Shown piece after piece: positions 8,751 through 17,686 of a DNA stretch of 64,000 nt. Made by a program: the position numbers and the translations under genes. Within the stretch, counting starts at the first letter, position 1. Every line of letters starts with the position of its first letter. The notes under the pieces were generated by a model. It saw nothing but the letters and a program-made list of their open reading frames with translations. It had not been told where the DNA came from and searched no databases. Source of the stretch: Shewanella psychrophila (GTDB lineage Bacteria; Pseudomonadota; Gammaproteobacteria; Enterobacterales; Shewanellaceae); contig NZ_CP014782.1 of assembly GCF_002005305.1 (NCBI RefSeq), forward strand, positions 4,774,001 through 4,838,000, written 5' to 3'.

Positions 8751-9962
8751 ATGTCATTTTTCATCTCCCATAAAAAAGAAACAAAATGCAGGTCGATTCG
8801 AAGAGAGCTAGTTCATAAAACAGTAACTACTCCAGTATTTTCTGCCCTAGGCACTCTGTTATTGACCTTTTCGCCGAGTCCCGAGGCAAGTATGCTCGAT
8901 GAATTGTTCGATCCTAAAGATGGCCAGTTAGATGCAAGCAGCTATATTCTCAACAATGCACATGGATTTATGCCGGTTCCGTTTCTGATCACCGAACCTG
9001 CCGTAGGCACTGGCGGCGGCGTGGCCTTACTCTTCTTCCATGAGACCCATGAACAAAAGACATTACGACTTGACAACCCTGACAAAGTCTCAGGTATTCC
9101 TCCAAGTGTCACAGGCGTAGTAGGTGGCTCAACAAGTAATGGCAGTAAGCTTGCGGGGGTATTTCACTCCGGCAATTGGAAGCAGGACAAGATCCGTTAT
9201 TTGGGTGGTTTATTCGGTGGATCCTTTAACTTAAAATACTATGCTGACACGGCTAATATCGCTAACAACTTTACTATCGAAGGCCTGTATTTCTTGCAAG
9301 ATATTGACTTTCGTTTGGGGGAGTCAAATTTTTTCTTAGGTGCCAACTATGTCAATATGGGCTCAAATTCCAGTTTCAATTTTTCAGATTCAATGCCAGA
9401 TATCGACCCCATCGAACTCGACAGTAAGGATGCTTCAGTCGCCCTAAAAATCACCTATGACAGTCGAGACAATCATTTCTCCCCCCGTAGCGGAGTAAAA
9501 GCCGGGATCAAAGCCAGTTTTCACGATGAAAGGCTGGGCGGAGATTTTGATTATCATGAATATTCTGCTTTCGTGCAGAGTTACTCCCGAATAGCCCCTA
9601 AATGGGGACTCGGGATCAGGGGGGATATCAAATCTGTTTCAGACCAGGTCCCTTTTTACGCCAAACCATTTCTCGATATGCGTGGCATCCCCGCCATGCG
9701 TTATCAAGGCGATAGCACAGTCTTAGCCGAAGTGGAGCTTAGCTATGATATCGATGATCGCTGGGCTGTTTTAGGCTTTGCCGGCACAGGTAAAGCTGTC
9801 GATGATGACATAAGCTTCTCAGATACTGACTGGCAAACCTCAAAAGGGGCAGGATTCAGGTACCTCATCGCCAGGCAGCTGGGACTCAGAACAGGTATCG
9901 ATATCGCTAAAGGGCCTGAAGAGTGGACTATGTATCTTCAATTTGGAGGATCGTGGAAATAA
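8751..9962 (+). CDS. BamA/TamA-like outer-membrane beta-barrel protein
   Basis: A 403-residue predicted outer-membrane protein. A positively charged N-terminal region and a hydrophobic stretch (VFSALGTLLLTFSPSPEAS, residues ~28-46) form a long signal peptide. The mature part looks like a bacterial surface antigen (D15) barrel with alternating aromatic strands, for example ALKITYDSRDNHFSPRSGVKAG, and ends in a glycine/aromatic-rich final strand. No POTRA domains are apparent, so it is unlikely to be the essential BamA or TamA. ATG 8751 has an AAGGATG site. It is convergent with the SecD-like gene. Function and substrate are unknown. Confidence 0.75.
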   Translation: MSFFISHKKETKCRSIRRELVHKTVTTPVFSALGTLLLTFSPSPEASMLDELFDPKDGQLDASSYILNNAHGFMPVPFLITEPAVGTGGGVALLFFHETHEQKTLRLDNPDKVSGIPPSVTGVVGGSTSNGSKLAGVFHSGNWKQDKIRYLGGLFGGSFNLKYYADTANIANNFTIEGLYFLQDIDFRLGESNFFLGANYVNMGSNSSFNFSDSMPDIDPIELDSKDASVALKITYDSRDNHFSPRSGVKAGIKASFHDERLGGDFDYHEYSAFVQSYSRIAPKWGLGIRGDIKSVSDQVPFYAKPFLDMRGIPAMRYQGDSTVLAEVELSYDIDDRWAVLGFAGTGKAVDDDISFSDTDWQTSKGAGFRYLIARQLGLRTGIDIAKGPEEWTMYLQFGGSWK

Positions 9963-10009
9963 GTCTCAAAAAATAACTGGGAAATACCCCTCAGAGCGGA
10001 GGTAGTAAA

Positions 10010-10029
10010 CCTAGAATTTAGGTTCTAGG
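10010..10029. repeat. CTAG-rich palindrome between convergent genes
   Basis: The arms CCTAGAA and TTCTAGG are separated by six bases and sit in the 88-bp gap between two convergent genes. This is one member of the dispersed family described in the findings; it may serve as a bidirectional 3'-end signal. Confidence 0.6.
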
Positions 10030-10050
10030 GAGTCACATCAACATCAGGGA

Positions 10051-10545
10051 CTAATTCACTCGTCCCGAGAGCAAGTACTTTACTTGCTCCTCTGTCAGGC
10101 CTGTGATCATCATTTTTGCGCCTAATTTCGACTGAACAGTCGCAACGTTTACTGCTTTTCCATCGAGTAACACCGCCATCTGCTTACCAAGGTTATTTGC
10201 CGTCGCACTAGATAACTTATCGGCGCCCTCCTGAGTTAACTCTATATTCACAGCGTTAGCTGAATGAGCTCCAAGGGTTAATATGTCTTGCTCCCCGATA
10301 ATTTCACTTCCAAGAAAACCATAATGCTCGCCACGATACGCTATAACGCTTTTAAGGTCATTTTCCCCTTCCTCATAGCTCACTGCATCTTTTGCTATCA
10401 GGGCCACCCAAATGAAACTCAGCTTTGCCCCACTGACTTGCTCTGAGTTTTTATCATTATCACTTAAGCTTGCATCGTGACTTGAAGCCCCAAAAGAGAA
10501 TACACACAGCAGCAAAATGGCTCTATAAGAAGAAAAAAGTTTCAT
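10051..10545 (-). CDS. Small exported protein with a SecD-like (P1 head) domain
   Basis: A 164-residue protein with an N-terminal signal peptide (MKLFSSYRAILLLCVFSFGASS). Its C-terminal half resembles the periplasmic head of SecD: ELTQEGADKLSSAT, then KQMAVLLDGK and a final GLTEEQVKYLL. No membrane anchors typical of SecD follow, so it is not a translocase subunit. I chose ATG 10545 over the GTG at 10557 because AGGTG lies at a usable distance from it. It ends with TAG, backed by a TGA five codons later. The precise role is unknown. Confidence 0.65.
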   Translation of the reverse strand: MKLFSSYRAILLLCVFSFGASSHDASLSDNDKNSEQVSGAKLSFIWVALIAKDAVSYEEGENDLKSVIAYRGEHYGFLGSEIIGEQDILTLGAHSANAVNIELTQEGADKLSSATANNLGKQMAVLLDGKAVNVATVQSKLGAKMMITGLTEEQVKYLLSGRVN

Positions 10546-10671
10546 CGGTAAAAACACCTAATTAAAAGCGGCTAAAAGAGTACTGAATACTATCCCAGCC
10601 TCACTAATTTCGGTAGTTATTTCAGTGTCCTGAATAAGGTATTGTCAGCGGGAGTTAAGGTGTTTCTACTT

Positions 10672-10748
10672 TTGTTCATATATTTTCACATTCTGTCAAA
10701 ACTCATTCATTCCATGTATTACTTCTGTTCATATTCCTGCTCTATATT
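10672..10748 (+). promoter_or_regulatory. torECAD promoter with TorR boxes
   Basis: A perfect match to the E. coli TorR-box consensus, CTGTTCATAT, lies at 10725-10734. A 9/10 match, TTGTTCATAT, lies at 10672-10681. A TATATT -10 candidate is at 10743-10748, so the perfect box overlaps the expected -35 position, as in TMAO-inducible tor promoters. torE starts at 10787. Phosphorylated TorR, encoded at 24344-25078, is the expected activator. The exact transcription start is not shown by the sequence. Confidence 0.75.
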
Positions 10749-10786
10749 AGTGTCATCACAGATAAGATCACTAAAGAGAGTTCCCT

Positions 10787-10957
10787 ATGACACAGCAAGC
10801 GTCATCAGAATCAGCCAAACAAGTTAAAACTAAGGAGCTTAAAGCCCTAGGTTTTATTATCTTCCTCTTGTTTCCCATCGTCACCATCACAGGCATCAGT
10901 GCCTATGGCTTCATTATCTGGATGATCCAGGCATTTGGCGGAGTTGTCGGCCACTAA
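10787..10957 (+). CDS. torE: TorE, NapE/TorE-family small membrane protein
   Basis: A 56-residue protein: a hydrophilic N-terminal tail of about 20 residues (MTQQASSESAKQVKTKELKA) is followed by one or two hydrophobic segments rich in Phe, Ile and Leu, ending GGVVGH. This size and layout match TorE of the Shewanella torECAD operon and the related NapE. Its function in TMAO respiration is not well defined; a role beside the membrane cytochrome TorC is supposed. It is the first gene after the TorR boxes and ends 69 bp before torC. The start lies in CCCTATGACACAG. Confidence 0.85.
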   Translation: MTQQASSESAKQVKTKELKALGFIIFLLFPIVTITGISAYGFIIWMIQAFGGVVGH

Positions 10958-11026
10958 ATAGTGACTTAACAATACGTAAACACACAGAAACGACGAAACA
11001 AATTAAAAGATTTAAAGGATGCTGTT

Positions 11027-12205
11027 ATGAAGTGGTTTATTAACATTTGGCGCACACTGACCAAGCCTGCCAAGTACCTAACCTTAGGTACCGTCAGTCT
11101 CTCGGCCTTTCTCATGGGTGTCATCTTCTGGGGCGGCTTTAACACGGCTCTTGAGATGACCAATACCGAAGAGTTCTGTATCAGCTGCCACAGTATGGAA
11201 AGCATGCCGTACAAAGAGCTCCAGGAAACCGTCCACTGGTCTAATCATTCTGGCGTGCGAGCCACTTGCCCCGACTGCCACGTGCCCCATAACTGGAGCC
11301 GTAAGATAGCCCGTAAAATTGAAGCCTCTCACGACATGTGGGGCTGGATGCTTCAGACGGTAAATACACCGGAGAAGTTTGAAGATAAACGTCTTGAGAT
11401 GGCTAGTCGTGAGTGGAAACGATTCGACCGTGATAATTCACTGGCCTGTAAAAACTGTCATAACTACGACTCGATGAAGTGGGAAGACATGTCAAAGCTG
11501 GCCTAGAAGCAGATGAAGCGCGCCGCCGAGCTTGACCAAAGCTGTATCGATTGCCATAAGGGGATCGCACACAAGCTACCGGATATGGGGACCTCTCGTG
11601 CACCCGAGCTTATTGCCCAAGTCGGCTCAGGTGAAAGCTCACTACTGGACGAGCAAACCTATTTCACCGCCTTAACTAAGCCATTATTTTACAACGAGAA
11701 GACTGACGTTGAAGCGGGTACCCTGAACATAGCGACCAAAGTCAAAGTACTGGAAACCAAAGGTAATCGCGTCAAGGTAGGTATTGATGGATGGCGTAAG
11801 AAGATAGGTGCGGGTCGCGTTATCTATTATGATTTCGGTCTCAACATTCTATCGGCACAGCTAACCAAAGATGCGGCGCTCGAAGAAGGCGTGATGCAGG
11901 TCTTCGAAGAGAAGGAAGACCCTATGACAGGTTTAATGTGGCAACGCGTCGAGGCTAAGATCTGGACAGAAAAAGACTACCTGGTCTCAGATCTACAACC
12001 CTTGTGGGACTATGCTCGCTCTACATATTCCACCAGCTGTAGTGTGTGTCATACGCAACCCGACGAGAATCACTTCGATGCCAATAGCTGGCCGGGTATG
12101 TTCCAGGGCATGATCGCCTTCGTCAACATGGATCAAGATACTCAAGCCTTAGTACAAAAGTACCTGCAAGAGCATTCATCAACATTCGACAAGTCGGCAC
12201 ATTAA
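11027..12205 (+). pseudogene. torC: TorC pentaheme c-type cytochrome, interrupted by an in-frame TAG
   Basis: Read through one TAG at 11504-11506, the gene encodes 392 codons, matching E. coli TorC (390 residues). An N-terminal membrane anchor (~17-38) precedes five CxxCH heme motifs at C51, C81, C141, C173 and C338: four in a NapC/NirT-like domain and one in the C-terminal domain that donates electrons to TorA. The amber codon is codon 160, between hemes 3 and 4. Without readthrough the product has three hemes and no C-terminal domain. The next ATG (11513) would give a fragment with no signal anchor and two hemes. AAAGGATG precedes ATG 11027. No frameshift or other lesion is seen. Natural nonsense mutation, suppression or a sequencing error remain possible. 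Confidence 0.9.
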
Positions 12206-12221
12206 TAATAGGGACTGTGTT

Positions 12222-12296
12222 ATGAATATAAAAATACAAGTAAACAGTCTGAATGCAGCGTATTCATCCCCAAATTTCGACAAGTCGGCACATTAA
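12222..12296 (+). CDS. Tandem small cistron 1 (24 residues), torC-torA spacer
   Basis: Encodes MNIKIQVNSLNAAYSSPNF followed by DKSAH and TAA. AGGGA lies seven bases upstream of the ATG, and the cistron begins 16 nt after the torC stop, a gap fitting translational coupling. It has no signal peptide, cysteine or hydrophobic segment, and I do not recognise the family. It may be a real peptide, a translated spacer that couples torC to torA, or a by-product of repeat expansion. Confidence 0.45.
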   Translation: MNIKIQVNSLNAAYSSPNFDKSAH

Positions 12297-12312
12297 TAAT
12301 AGGGACTGGGTT

Positions 12313-12387
12313 ATGAATATCAAATTACAAGTAAACAGTCTGAATGCAGCGCATTCATACCCAAATTTCGACAAGTCGGCACATTAA
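12313..12387 (+). CDS. Tandem small cistron 2 (24 residues)
   Basis: Second copy, in a different frame from the first. It encodes MNIKLQVNSLNAAHSYPNF plus DKSAH. Ile5 becomes Leu, Tyr14 becomes His and Ser16 becomes Tyr relative to copy 1. The start has the same AGGGA site, 16 nt after the previous stop. Most of the differences change the amino acid, which argues against strong purifying selection on the exact sequence, while length and start are kept. Confidence 0.45.
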   Translation: MNIKLQVNSLNAAHSYPNFDKSAH

Positions 12388-12403
12388 TAATAGGGACTGG
12401 ATT

Positions 12404-12478
12404 ATGAATATCAAAATACAAGTAAACAGTCTGAATGCAGCGTATTCACACCCCAATTTCGACAAGTCAGCGTATTAA
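12404..12478 (+). CDS. Tandem small cistron 3 (24 residues)
   Basis: Third copy, ending with Tyr instead of His (MNIKIQVNSLNAAYSHPNF, then DKSAY). It begins 16 nt after copy 2 and stops 15 nt before the torA ATG. The torA ribosome site (TTTAGGAC) is thus formed by the diverged start of a fourth repeat unit. This last copy may be the ancestral one from which the others were duplicated. Confidence 0.45.
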   Translation: MNIKIQVNSLNAAYSHPNFDKSAY

Positions 12479-12493
12479 TTTAGGACAAAAGAC

Positions 12494-14986
12494 ATGAACA
12501 GAAGACACTTTTTAAAAGGACTTGTATCGACATCTTATGTGGTCCTAAGCGGCGCATCGGTACTGGCACCTCTTAATGCCTTAGCCGCTTCGGGTGCTAA
12601 ATCGAAAGATGGTTGGTTAACCACGGGCACTCACTTTGGCGCGTTTAAGATAAAACGTAAGAACGGCGTTATCGATCAGGTTAAGCCATTCGACTTAGAC
12701 AAGTACCCTACAGATATGATTAACGGTATCAAGGGACTGGTCTATAACCCATCACGAGTGCGCTACCCTATGGTGCGTCTCGACTTCCTGCTCAAAGGAC
12801 ATAAGAGTGACACCACACAACGCGGCGATTTTCGCTTTGTCCGTGTCACCTGGGACAAGGCGCTTAACCTGCTTAAAGACTCACTAGATGAAGTCCAAAC
12901 CAAGTATGGTCCATCAGGACTGCATGCTGGCCAGACCGGTTGGCGTGCCACAGGTCAACTGCATTCGAGCACCAGTCATATGCAACGCGCCATCGGAATG
13001 CACGGCAACTTCGTTAAGAAGATTGGCGACTACTCCACCGGTGCCGGCCAGACCATCATGCCTTACATCTTAGGCTCCACTGAAGTCTATGCTCAGGGCA
13101 CTTCCTGGCCGTTGATCCTTGAAGAATCTAAGACCATCATCTTGTGGTCCAACGATCCTTACAAGAACCTACAGGTAGGCTGGAACGCCGAAACCCACGA
13201 GTCCTTCGCTTACCTTGCTCAGCTCAAAGAGAAAGTTAAGCAAGGCAAGATCCGCGTGATCAGCATCGATCCTGTAGTCACTAAGACCCAGAAATACTTA
13301 GGCTGTGAACAGCTCTACGTCAATCCACAGACTGATGTGGCACTCATGCTAGGTATCGCCCATGAGATGGTGACTAAGGGCTTGCACGATAAGAAGTTTA
13401 TCAACGGTTACAGCCTAGGTTTCGACAGATTCACGCCATACCTACTCGGTGAGAGCGATGGCGTAGCCAAGACACCAGAATGGGCGAGTTATATCTCAGG
13501 GGTAAGCCCAGAGATCATTCGTGACCTTGCCAAGGTCATGACAAAAGATCGTACTCAGTTGATGATGGGCTGGTGTATTCAGCGCCAGCAACACGGTGAG
13601 CAGCCTTACTGGATGGCGGCAGTTCTGGCCACCATGATAGGCCAGATAGGCCTGCCTGGCGGCGGTATTAGCTATGGACACCATTACTCGAGTATCGGTG
13701 TGCCATCATCGGGCGCTGCAGCACCCGGGGCATTCCCGCGTAATCTGGATGAAGATCAGAAACCGCTATTCGATAGCAATGATTTTAAGGGCGCCAGCAG
13801 CACCATTCCGGTTGCCCGCTGGATCGACGCGATTATGGAGCCAGGTAAGATTATCGATGCCAACGGCTCTAAGGTCACCTTCCCTGATATCAAGATGATG
13901 GTGTTCTCGGGCAACAATCCCTGGAACCATCATCAAGACAGAAACAAGATGAAGCAAGCGTTCCATAAGCTTGAATGTGTGGTCACTATCGACATGAACT
14001 GGACGGCTACCTGCCGCTTCTCAGACATAGTCCTGCCGGCCTGTACCACTCTTGAACGTAACGATATCGATGTGTACGGCAGCTACGCCAACCGTGGCAT
14101 ACTTGCGATGCAGAAGATGGTCGAACCTCTGTTCGAGAGTCTGTCTGACTTCGAGATATTCACTCGTTTCGCCGCAGTTATGGGCAAGGAGAAAGAATAC
14201 ACTCGAGACATGAGCGAACAGGACTGGCTGAAGAAGCTTTACAACGATTGTAAAGGGGCTAATGACGGAAAATTTGATATGCCGGACTTCGATACCTTCT
14301 GGAAAGACGGTTATGTTCACTTCGGTGAAGGCAAGCCCTGGACCCGTCATGCTGATTTCAGAGAAGATCCTGAGATCAACCCGCTTGGCACTCCATCGGG
14401 TCTAATCGAGATTTTCAGCCGCAAGATAGCTCAATTTGGCTATGATGACTGCCCAGGTCATCCAACTTGGATGGAAAAGACTGAACGAAGCCATGGCGGC
14501 CCTGGTTCAAACAAGTTCCCGGTTTGGATGCAATCGTGTCATCCGGATAAGCGTCTTCACTCGCAGATGTGTGAGTCGAAAGAGTACCGTGAAACCTATA
14601 CGGTTCAAGGTCGTGAACCAGTTTATTTGAGCCCCGAAGATGCCAAGACTCGTGGTATCAAGGATGGTGACATCGTCCGCGTATTTAATGATCGTGGTCA
14701 GTTACTTGCAGGTGCAGTAGTATCAGACAGCTTCCCGAAAGGCATCATACGAATCCATGAAGGCGCTTGGTATGGCCCGGTTGGTGAAGATGGCAGCAAG
14801 GAAGGCGGAGCCGAGATTGGCGCCTTGTGTAGCTATGGTGATCCAAACACACTCACCCAAGATATCGGCACTTCTAAGCTAGCTCAAGCCTGCGCCGCTT
14901 ATACCTGCCTGGTTCAGTTTGAGAAGTTCCGTGGCAAGGTCCCTCAGGTCAGCTCATTCGATGGCCCGGTTGAAACCTTGATTTAA
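12494..14986 (+). CDS. torA: TMAO reductase TorA (periplasmic molybdoenzyme)
   Basis: An 830-residue trimethylamine N-oxide reductase of the DMSO reductase family, binding bis-molybdopterin guanine dinucleotide. The Tat signal NRRHFLKGL is followed by a hydrophobic stretch and a cleavage region near ALA-ASG (~31). The molybdenum-ligand serine is expected in GDYSTGAGQ (S181 of the precursor). The C-terminal MopB-like domain (~690-810, [15 protein letters not shown]) closes the cofactor site. No iron-sulfur cluster motif is present at the N-terminus, as expected for TorA. The gene is fully open, although its electron donor torC carries an amber codon. ATG 12494 has AGGA eight bases upstream. 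Confidence 0.95.
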   Translation: MNRRHFLKGLVSTSYVVLSGASVLAPLNALAASGAKSKDGWLTTGTHFGAFKIKRKNGVIDQVKPFDLDKYPTDMINGIKGLVYNPSRVRYPMVRLDFLLKGHKSDTTQRGDFRFVRVTWDKALNLLKDSLDEVQTKYGPSGLHAGQTGWRATGQLHSSTSHMQRAIGMHGNFVKKIGDYSTGAGQTIMPYILGSTEVYAQGTSWPLILEESKTIILWSNDPYKNLQVGWNAETHESFAYLAQLKEKVKQGKIRVISIDPVVTKTQKYLGCEQLYVNPQTDVALMLGIAHEMVTKGLHDKKFINGYSLGFDRFTPYLLGESDGVAKTPEWASYISGVSPEIIRDLAKVMTKDRTQLMMGWCIQRQQHGEQPYWMAAVLATMIGQIGLPGGGISYGHHYSSIGVPSSGAAAPGAFPRNLDEDQKPLFDSNDFKGASSTIPVARWIDAIMEPGKIIDANGSKVTFPDIKMMVFSGNNPWNHHQDRNKMKQAFHKLECVVTIDMNWTATCRFSDIVLPACTTLERNDIDVYGSYANRGILAMQKMVEPLFESLSDFEIFTRFAAVMGKEKEYTRDMSEQDWLKKLYNDCKGANDGKFDMPDFDTFWKDGYVHFGEGKPWTRHADFREDPEINPLGTPSGLIEIFSRKIAQFGYDDCPGHPTWMEKTERSHGGPGSNKFPVWMQSCHPDKRLHSQMCESKEYRETYTVQGREPVYLSPEDAKTRGIKDGDIVRVFNDRGQLLAGAVVSDSFPKGIIRIHEGAWYGPVGEDGSKEGGAEIGALCSYGDPNTLTQDIGTSKLAQACAAYTCLVQFEKFRGKVPQVSSFDGPVETLI

Positions 14987-15021
14987 TGGAATTGGTATAA
15001 CTAGCAAAGGATAGCGATAAT

Positions 15022-15720
15022 ATGGAAAACAGCATGAGTAACCCGGCAATATCAGAGGATGAGATGAATAATACAGACATGAACAAAGCACGCGCCATGA
15101 TCTATCGACTGCTGTCCTCTTTGTTTGCTAAAGAGATCGATCATCAACTACTCCATGAACTGACCAGTGAACAAGCTAAGGCATTCTGGACTCAACTCGC
15201 CAGTGAGCCAAGCTTTAAGCGGGATGTAGATGCCATGGTTACCGTGCTAGAAAGTTTATCATCAGATAAGGCCTTACTGGAACTCGCTGCCGATTATTGT
15301 GGCTTGTTCCTGGTAGGCACCAAACACAGCGCCTCACCTTATGCCAGCCTCTACCTCCAGGATGAAAGCAAGAGTGCTCCAGATACTGAGGGCACTAAGA
15401 GTGGCGATCAGCCCTTGTTGTTTGGTGAGCAGCATCAAATGATGGTGCAGTTTCTAAAACAGAGCCAACTGCAGGTACAAACCAGCTTCCCAGAGCCTGC
15501 TGATCACTTAGCGGTGATCTTGGCCTATGTTGAGCACTTGTGCTTATCGGCCGGTAATGAGGAACAGCTTAGCTTTATCGAGTCATACCTCAACAGCTGG
15601 CTAGGTCAGTTTGCCGCTAAAGTGACTCTGTGTGACAGTGGCGATTTTTACTGCGCATTAGCCCGCTTAACGCAATCTTGGGTCAACTCAGACTTAACAG
15701 GATTAAGAGAAGAAAGTTAA
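15022..15720 (+). CDS. torD: TorD chaperone for TorA
   Basis: A 232-residue cytoplasmic all-helical protein of the TorD/DmsD family, which binds the TorA signal peptide and supports cofactor insertion before Tat export. Family hallmarks are [16 protein letters not shown] near the N-terminus, [22 protein letters not shown] (~92-113) and the [16 protein letters not shown] stretch (~158-173). It follows torA by 35 bp with an AAAGGA site upstream of ATG 15022. It is intact. Confidence 0.93.
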   Translation: MENSMSNPAISEDEMNNTDMNKARAMIYRLLSSLFAKEIDHQLLHELTSEQAKAFWTQLASEPSFKRDVDAMVTVLESLSSDKALLELAADYCGLFLVGTKHSASPYASLYLQDESKSAPDTEGTKSGDQPLLFGEQHQMMVQFLKQSQLQVQTSFPEPADHLAVILAYVEHLCLSAGNEEQLSFIESYLNSWLGQFAAKVTLCDSGDFYCALARLTQSWVNSDLTGLREES

Positions 15721-15724
15721 ATAT

Positions 15725-15771
15725 GATTCCTAGAACTTAGATCCTAGGCTCTAGGTTCTAAGTTCTAAGTA
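15725..15771. repeat. CTAG-rich repeat in the torD/pyrD convergent gap
   Basis: A run of degenerate TTCCTAGAAC / GATCCTAGGCTCTAGG / TTCTAAG units, directly after the torD stop codon and ending just before the stop of the convergent gene. It belongs to the same family as the elements at 6891, 10010, 38285, 41236 and 57529. Confidence 0.6.
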
Positions 15772-15773
15772 CA

Positions 15774-16766
15774 TTAAATCATTTTCAACTTGCCCTTGAC
15801 GGCCGCTATGCTTGAATACTGCTTAGCCGCCATTATGCAGCCCAGCTCCTTAGCAATCCTATCGAAACACTCAACCCCTTCCTTCTCGAAACAAGTCGCA
15901 ACTTGCACAGCTGAGGCGCCAGCCAGCAGATACTCGAAGGCATCGGTACCTGTTTTGATTCCGCCGACTCCTATGATGTCTATGCTCGAAGGCAGGAGCT
16001 GGCTAAATGCCCTGACATTAGCCAGACCTATGGGCTTAATGTAATCACCGCACAAGCCGCCAAATCCACCTTTGGGTTTGATGATGGCACTCTCAGTTTC
16101 TGGGTCAATAACTAAGGTATTACCCACAGAGTTGATACAGGTGATAAAACTCACTGGAAACTTCTTGATGATATTTGCCATGGTGATGAAATGAGAAAAA
16201 TCAAAATATGGAGGCAGTTTTAAACCAATAGGCTTACTGCCTAACTGACATATCGCTTCGAGTGCACGCTCTGTCTGTTCAAAATCGTATCCCACCTGAG
16301 GTTTGCCCTCGATATTAGGACAAGAGAAATTCACTTCGATAAGATCGGCGCTGCTCGCTTGAAACGCCTGAACCATAGTCACATTATCGCTAATTGAAAA
16401 ACCTGACACACTCACTACTATCGGCTTGCCCCTACGGGAAGAGCGGGCTTGCTTTAACCTAGGCAGCATCTCAAGATAGGCTTCATAACCGAGATTGGGT
16501 AATCCCATAGACTGTATTGAACCCAGGGGTAAAGCCTGAAATCTCGGCTCGGCATTGCCCTCTCGCGGCAGCATAGTACAAGACTTAGTCATGATGGCTG
16601 CCGAGGCTGAGCCCGCTAATCTGTTTAACTCCTCCTCAGTAGTGCAACGTGGGCCGGAGGCATTAAAAAGATAGCTATCGAGTGGTAACTTAGCGATATG
16701 GGTCTTTAAGCTGGGCAGAGCTGAAATTGATGGCGAAAAATTATCAGTATGAGTAGGGCTAGGCAT
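15774..16766 (-). CDS. Dihydroorotate dehydrogenase-like protein, class 1A type
   Basis: A 330-residue FMN-dependent TIM barrel. The likely catalytic cysteine is in VNFSCPNIEGKPQVGYD (~150-166), with the flavin lysine region AIMTKSCT (~57-64) and ITCINSVGNT. These are class 1A features; the fumarate-linked yeast and Lactococcus enzymes belong to that class. The usual gammaproteobacterial enzyme is membrane-bound class 2, so this is probably an additional enzyme or a paralog with another substrate. A short N-terminal extension (~20 residues) precedes the barrel. It is convergent with torD. Confidence 0.8.
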   Translation of the reverse strand: MPSPTHTDNFSPSISALPSLKTHIAKLPLDSYLFNASGPRCTTEEELNRLAGSASAAIMTKSCTMLPREGNAEPRFQALPLGSIQSMGLPNLGYEAYLEMLPRLKQARSSRRGKPIVVSVSGFSISDNVTMVQAFQASSADLIEVNFSCPNIEGKPQVGYDFEQTERALEAICQLGSKPIGLKLPPYFDFSHFITMANIIKKFPVSFITCINSVGNTLVIDPETESAIIKPKGGFGGLCGDYIKPIGLANVRAFSQLLPSSIDIIGVGGIKTGTDAFEYLLAGASAVQVATCFEKEGVECFDRIAKELGCIMAAKQYSSIAAVKGKLKMI

Positions 16767-17002
16767 TGATCTTGGCTCCGAATGCGGCGCTATATATTGC
16801 GCTAATTAAGTGGTCACAAACGGGAAAATAGATTAGCAGTTATCCTGAAATAAAAATTTGATCTTAAGCGAATTTCAAACAAGTTTAATCAAAAGATTGT
16901 GATACAGGATTTGAAACCTGAGGTTCCATTTTTCGCTGTTAATCACCCAAGGAGTTTTGGTTATCATTTCGGAGTAACAGAAATAATGCACCAAAGACAA
17001 AG

Positions 17003-17653
17003 ATGAAAAGCGTCGTCGCAACACTATAACTCCTATCCACTCCCATTTTGGCTGAAGAAAATACTGATATTGAGGCCTCAGCCTCCTCCCATTCAACAAT
17101 GCCTGAGCCCAGAGAGCCAGTTATCGATATGAGCGACCCTACGGCGGTATATTCGTCAATTGGCGTCAAGGCTGACAGTTCAGGAACGCTAGATGCCAGC
17201 ACAGGCTTTGCCTGGGGAAGTAACCAACTTTTAGTTGAGAGTAAAGGTGGTGCAGAATCACTGAGTCTCACCTATGCCAATATGAGTCAGGGATCAGGCT
17301 TTTATGGCGAGGCAAGTGGAAATTCAGCTCAGCGTTCAGCCTCAATAGGCTATGTCACCACGTTAATGCTATCCGAGAAGCTCAAGATCTATCCGGTAAT
17401 TATGGCTGGCTATATCAATGACGAAATAATGGACCGTGTTACCGGTATAGCCACTGCAGGTTTCTATACCCGATATAACCTAGGTTCAGGTTTTCATCTC
17501 GGACTGGATCCTTGCTTCACCTTCGGTCAAGATGGTTATCAAGTCAATACATTTGATGCCTTTGTCGGCTATCAGCATAAAACCCATAGGCTGAGATTAG
17601 GTGTCAACGAAGATAGAGAGAGCAGCCTACAATACAATATGGCCTTTATCTAG
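17003..17653 (+). pseudogene. Outer-membrane beta-barrel protein with a stop codon in its signal peptide
   Basis: From ATG 17003 the frame reads MKSVVATL-stop-LLSTPILAEEN: a clean signal peptide broken by TAA at 17027-17029. A TTA (Leu) to TAA change would explain it. The rest (to TAG 17653) is an open mature protein of about 200 residues with alternating barrel strands (SASIGYVTTLMLSEKLKIYPV), probably a small porin-like outer-membrane protein of unknown function. The TTG at 17048 lies within the signal peptide region and would give an unexported product. It may be expressed only by readthrough, or be dead. Confidence 0.7.
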
Positions 17654-17686
17654 CCAGCTTGTCGTCCCCGTCTTTAAAAGCAGCGA

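Larger units (their letters stand above)
12185..12478 (+). repeat. Three tandem 91-bp repeats between torC and torA
   Basis: The unit begins TTCGACAAGTCGGCACATTA and recurs at 12185, 12276 and 12367, with a partial diverged copy at 12458. Copies differ at only a few bases. Because 91 is not a multiple of three, the reading frame shifts by one at each unit, yet every unit contains the same 25-codon cistron. The first unit starts inside the 3' end of torC, so the torC C-terminus (FDKSAH) is also the C-terminus of the small peptides. Confidence 0.95.
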
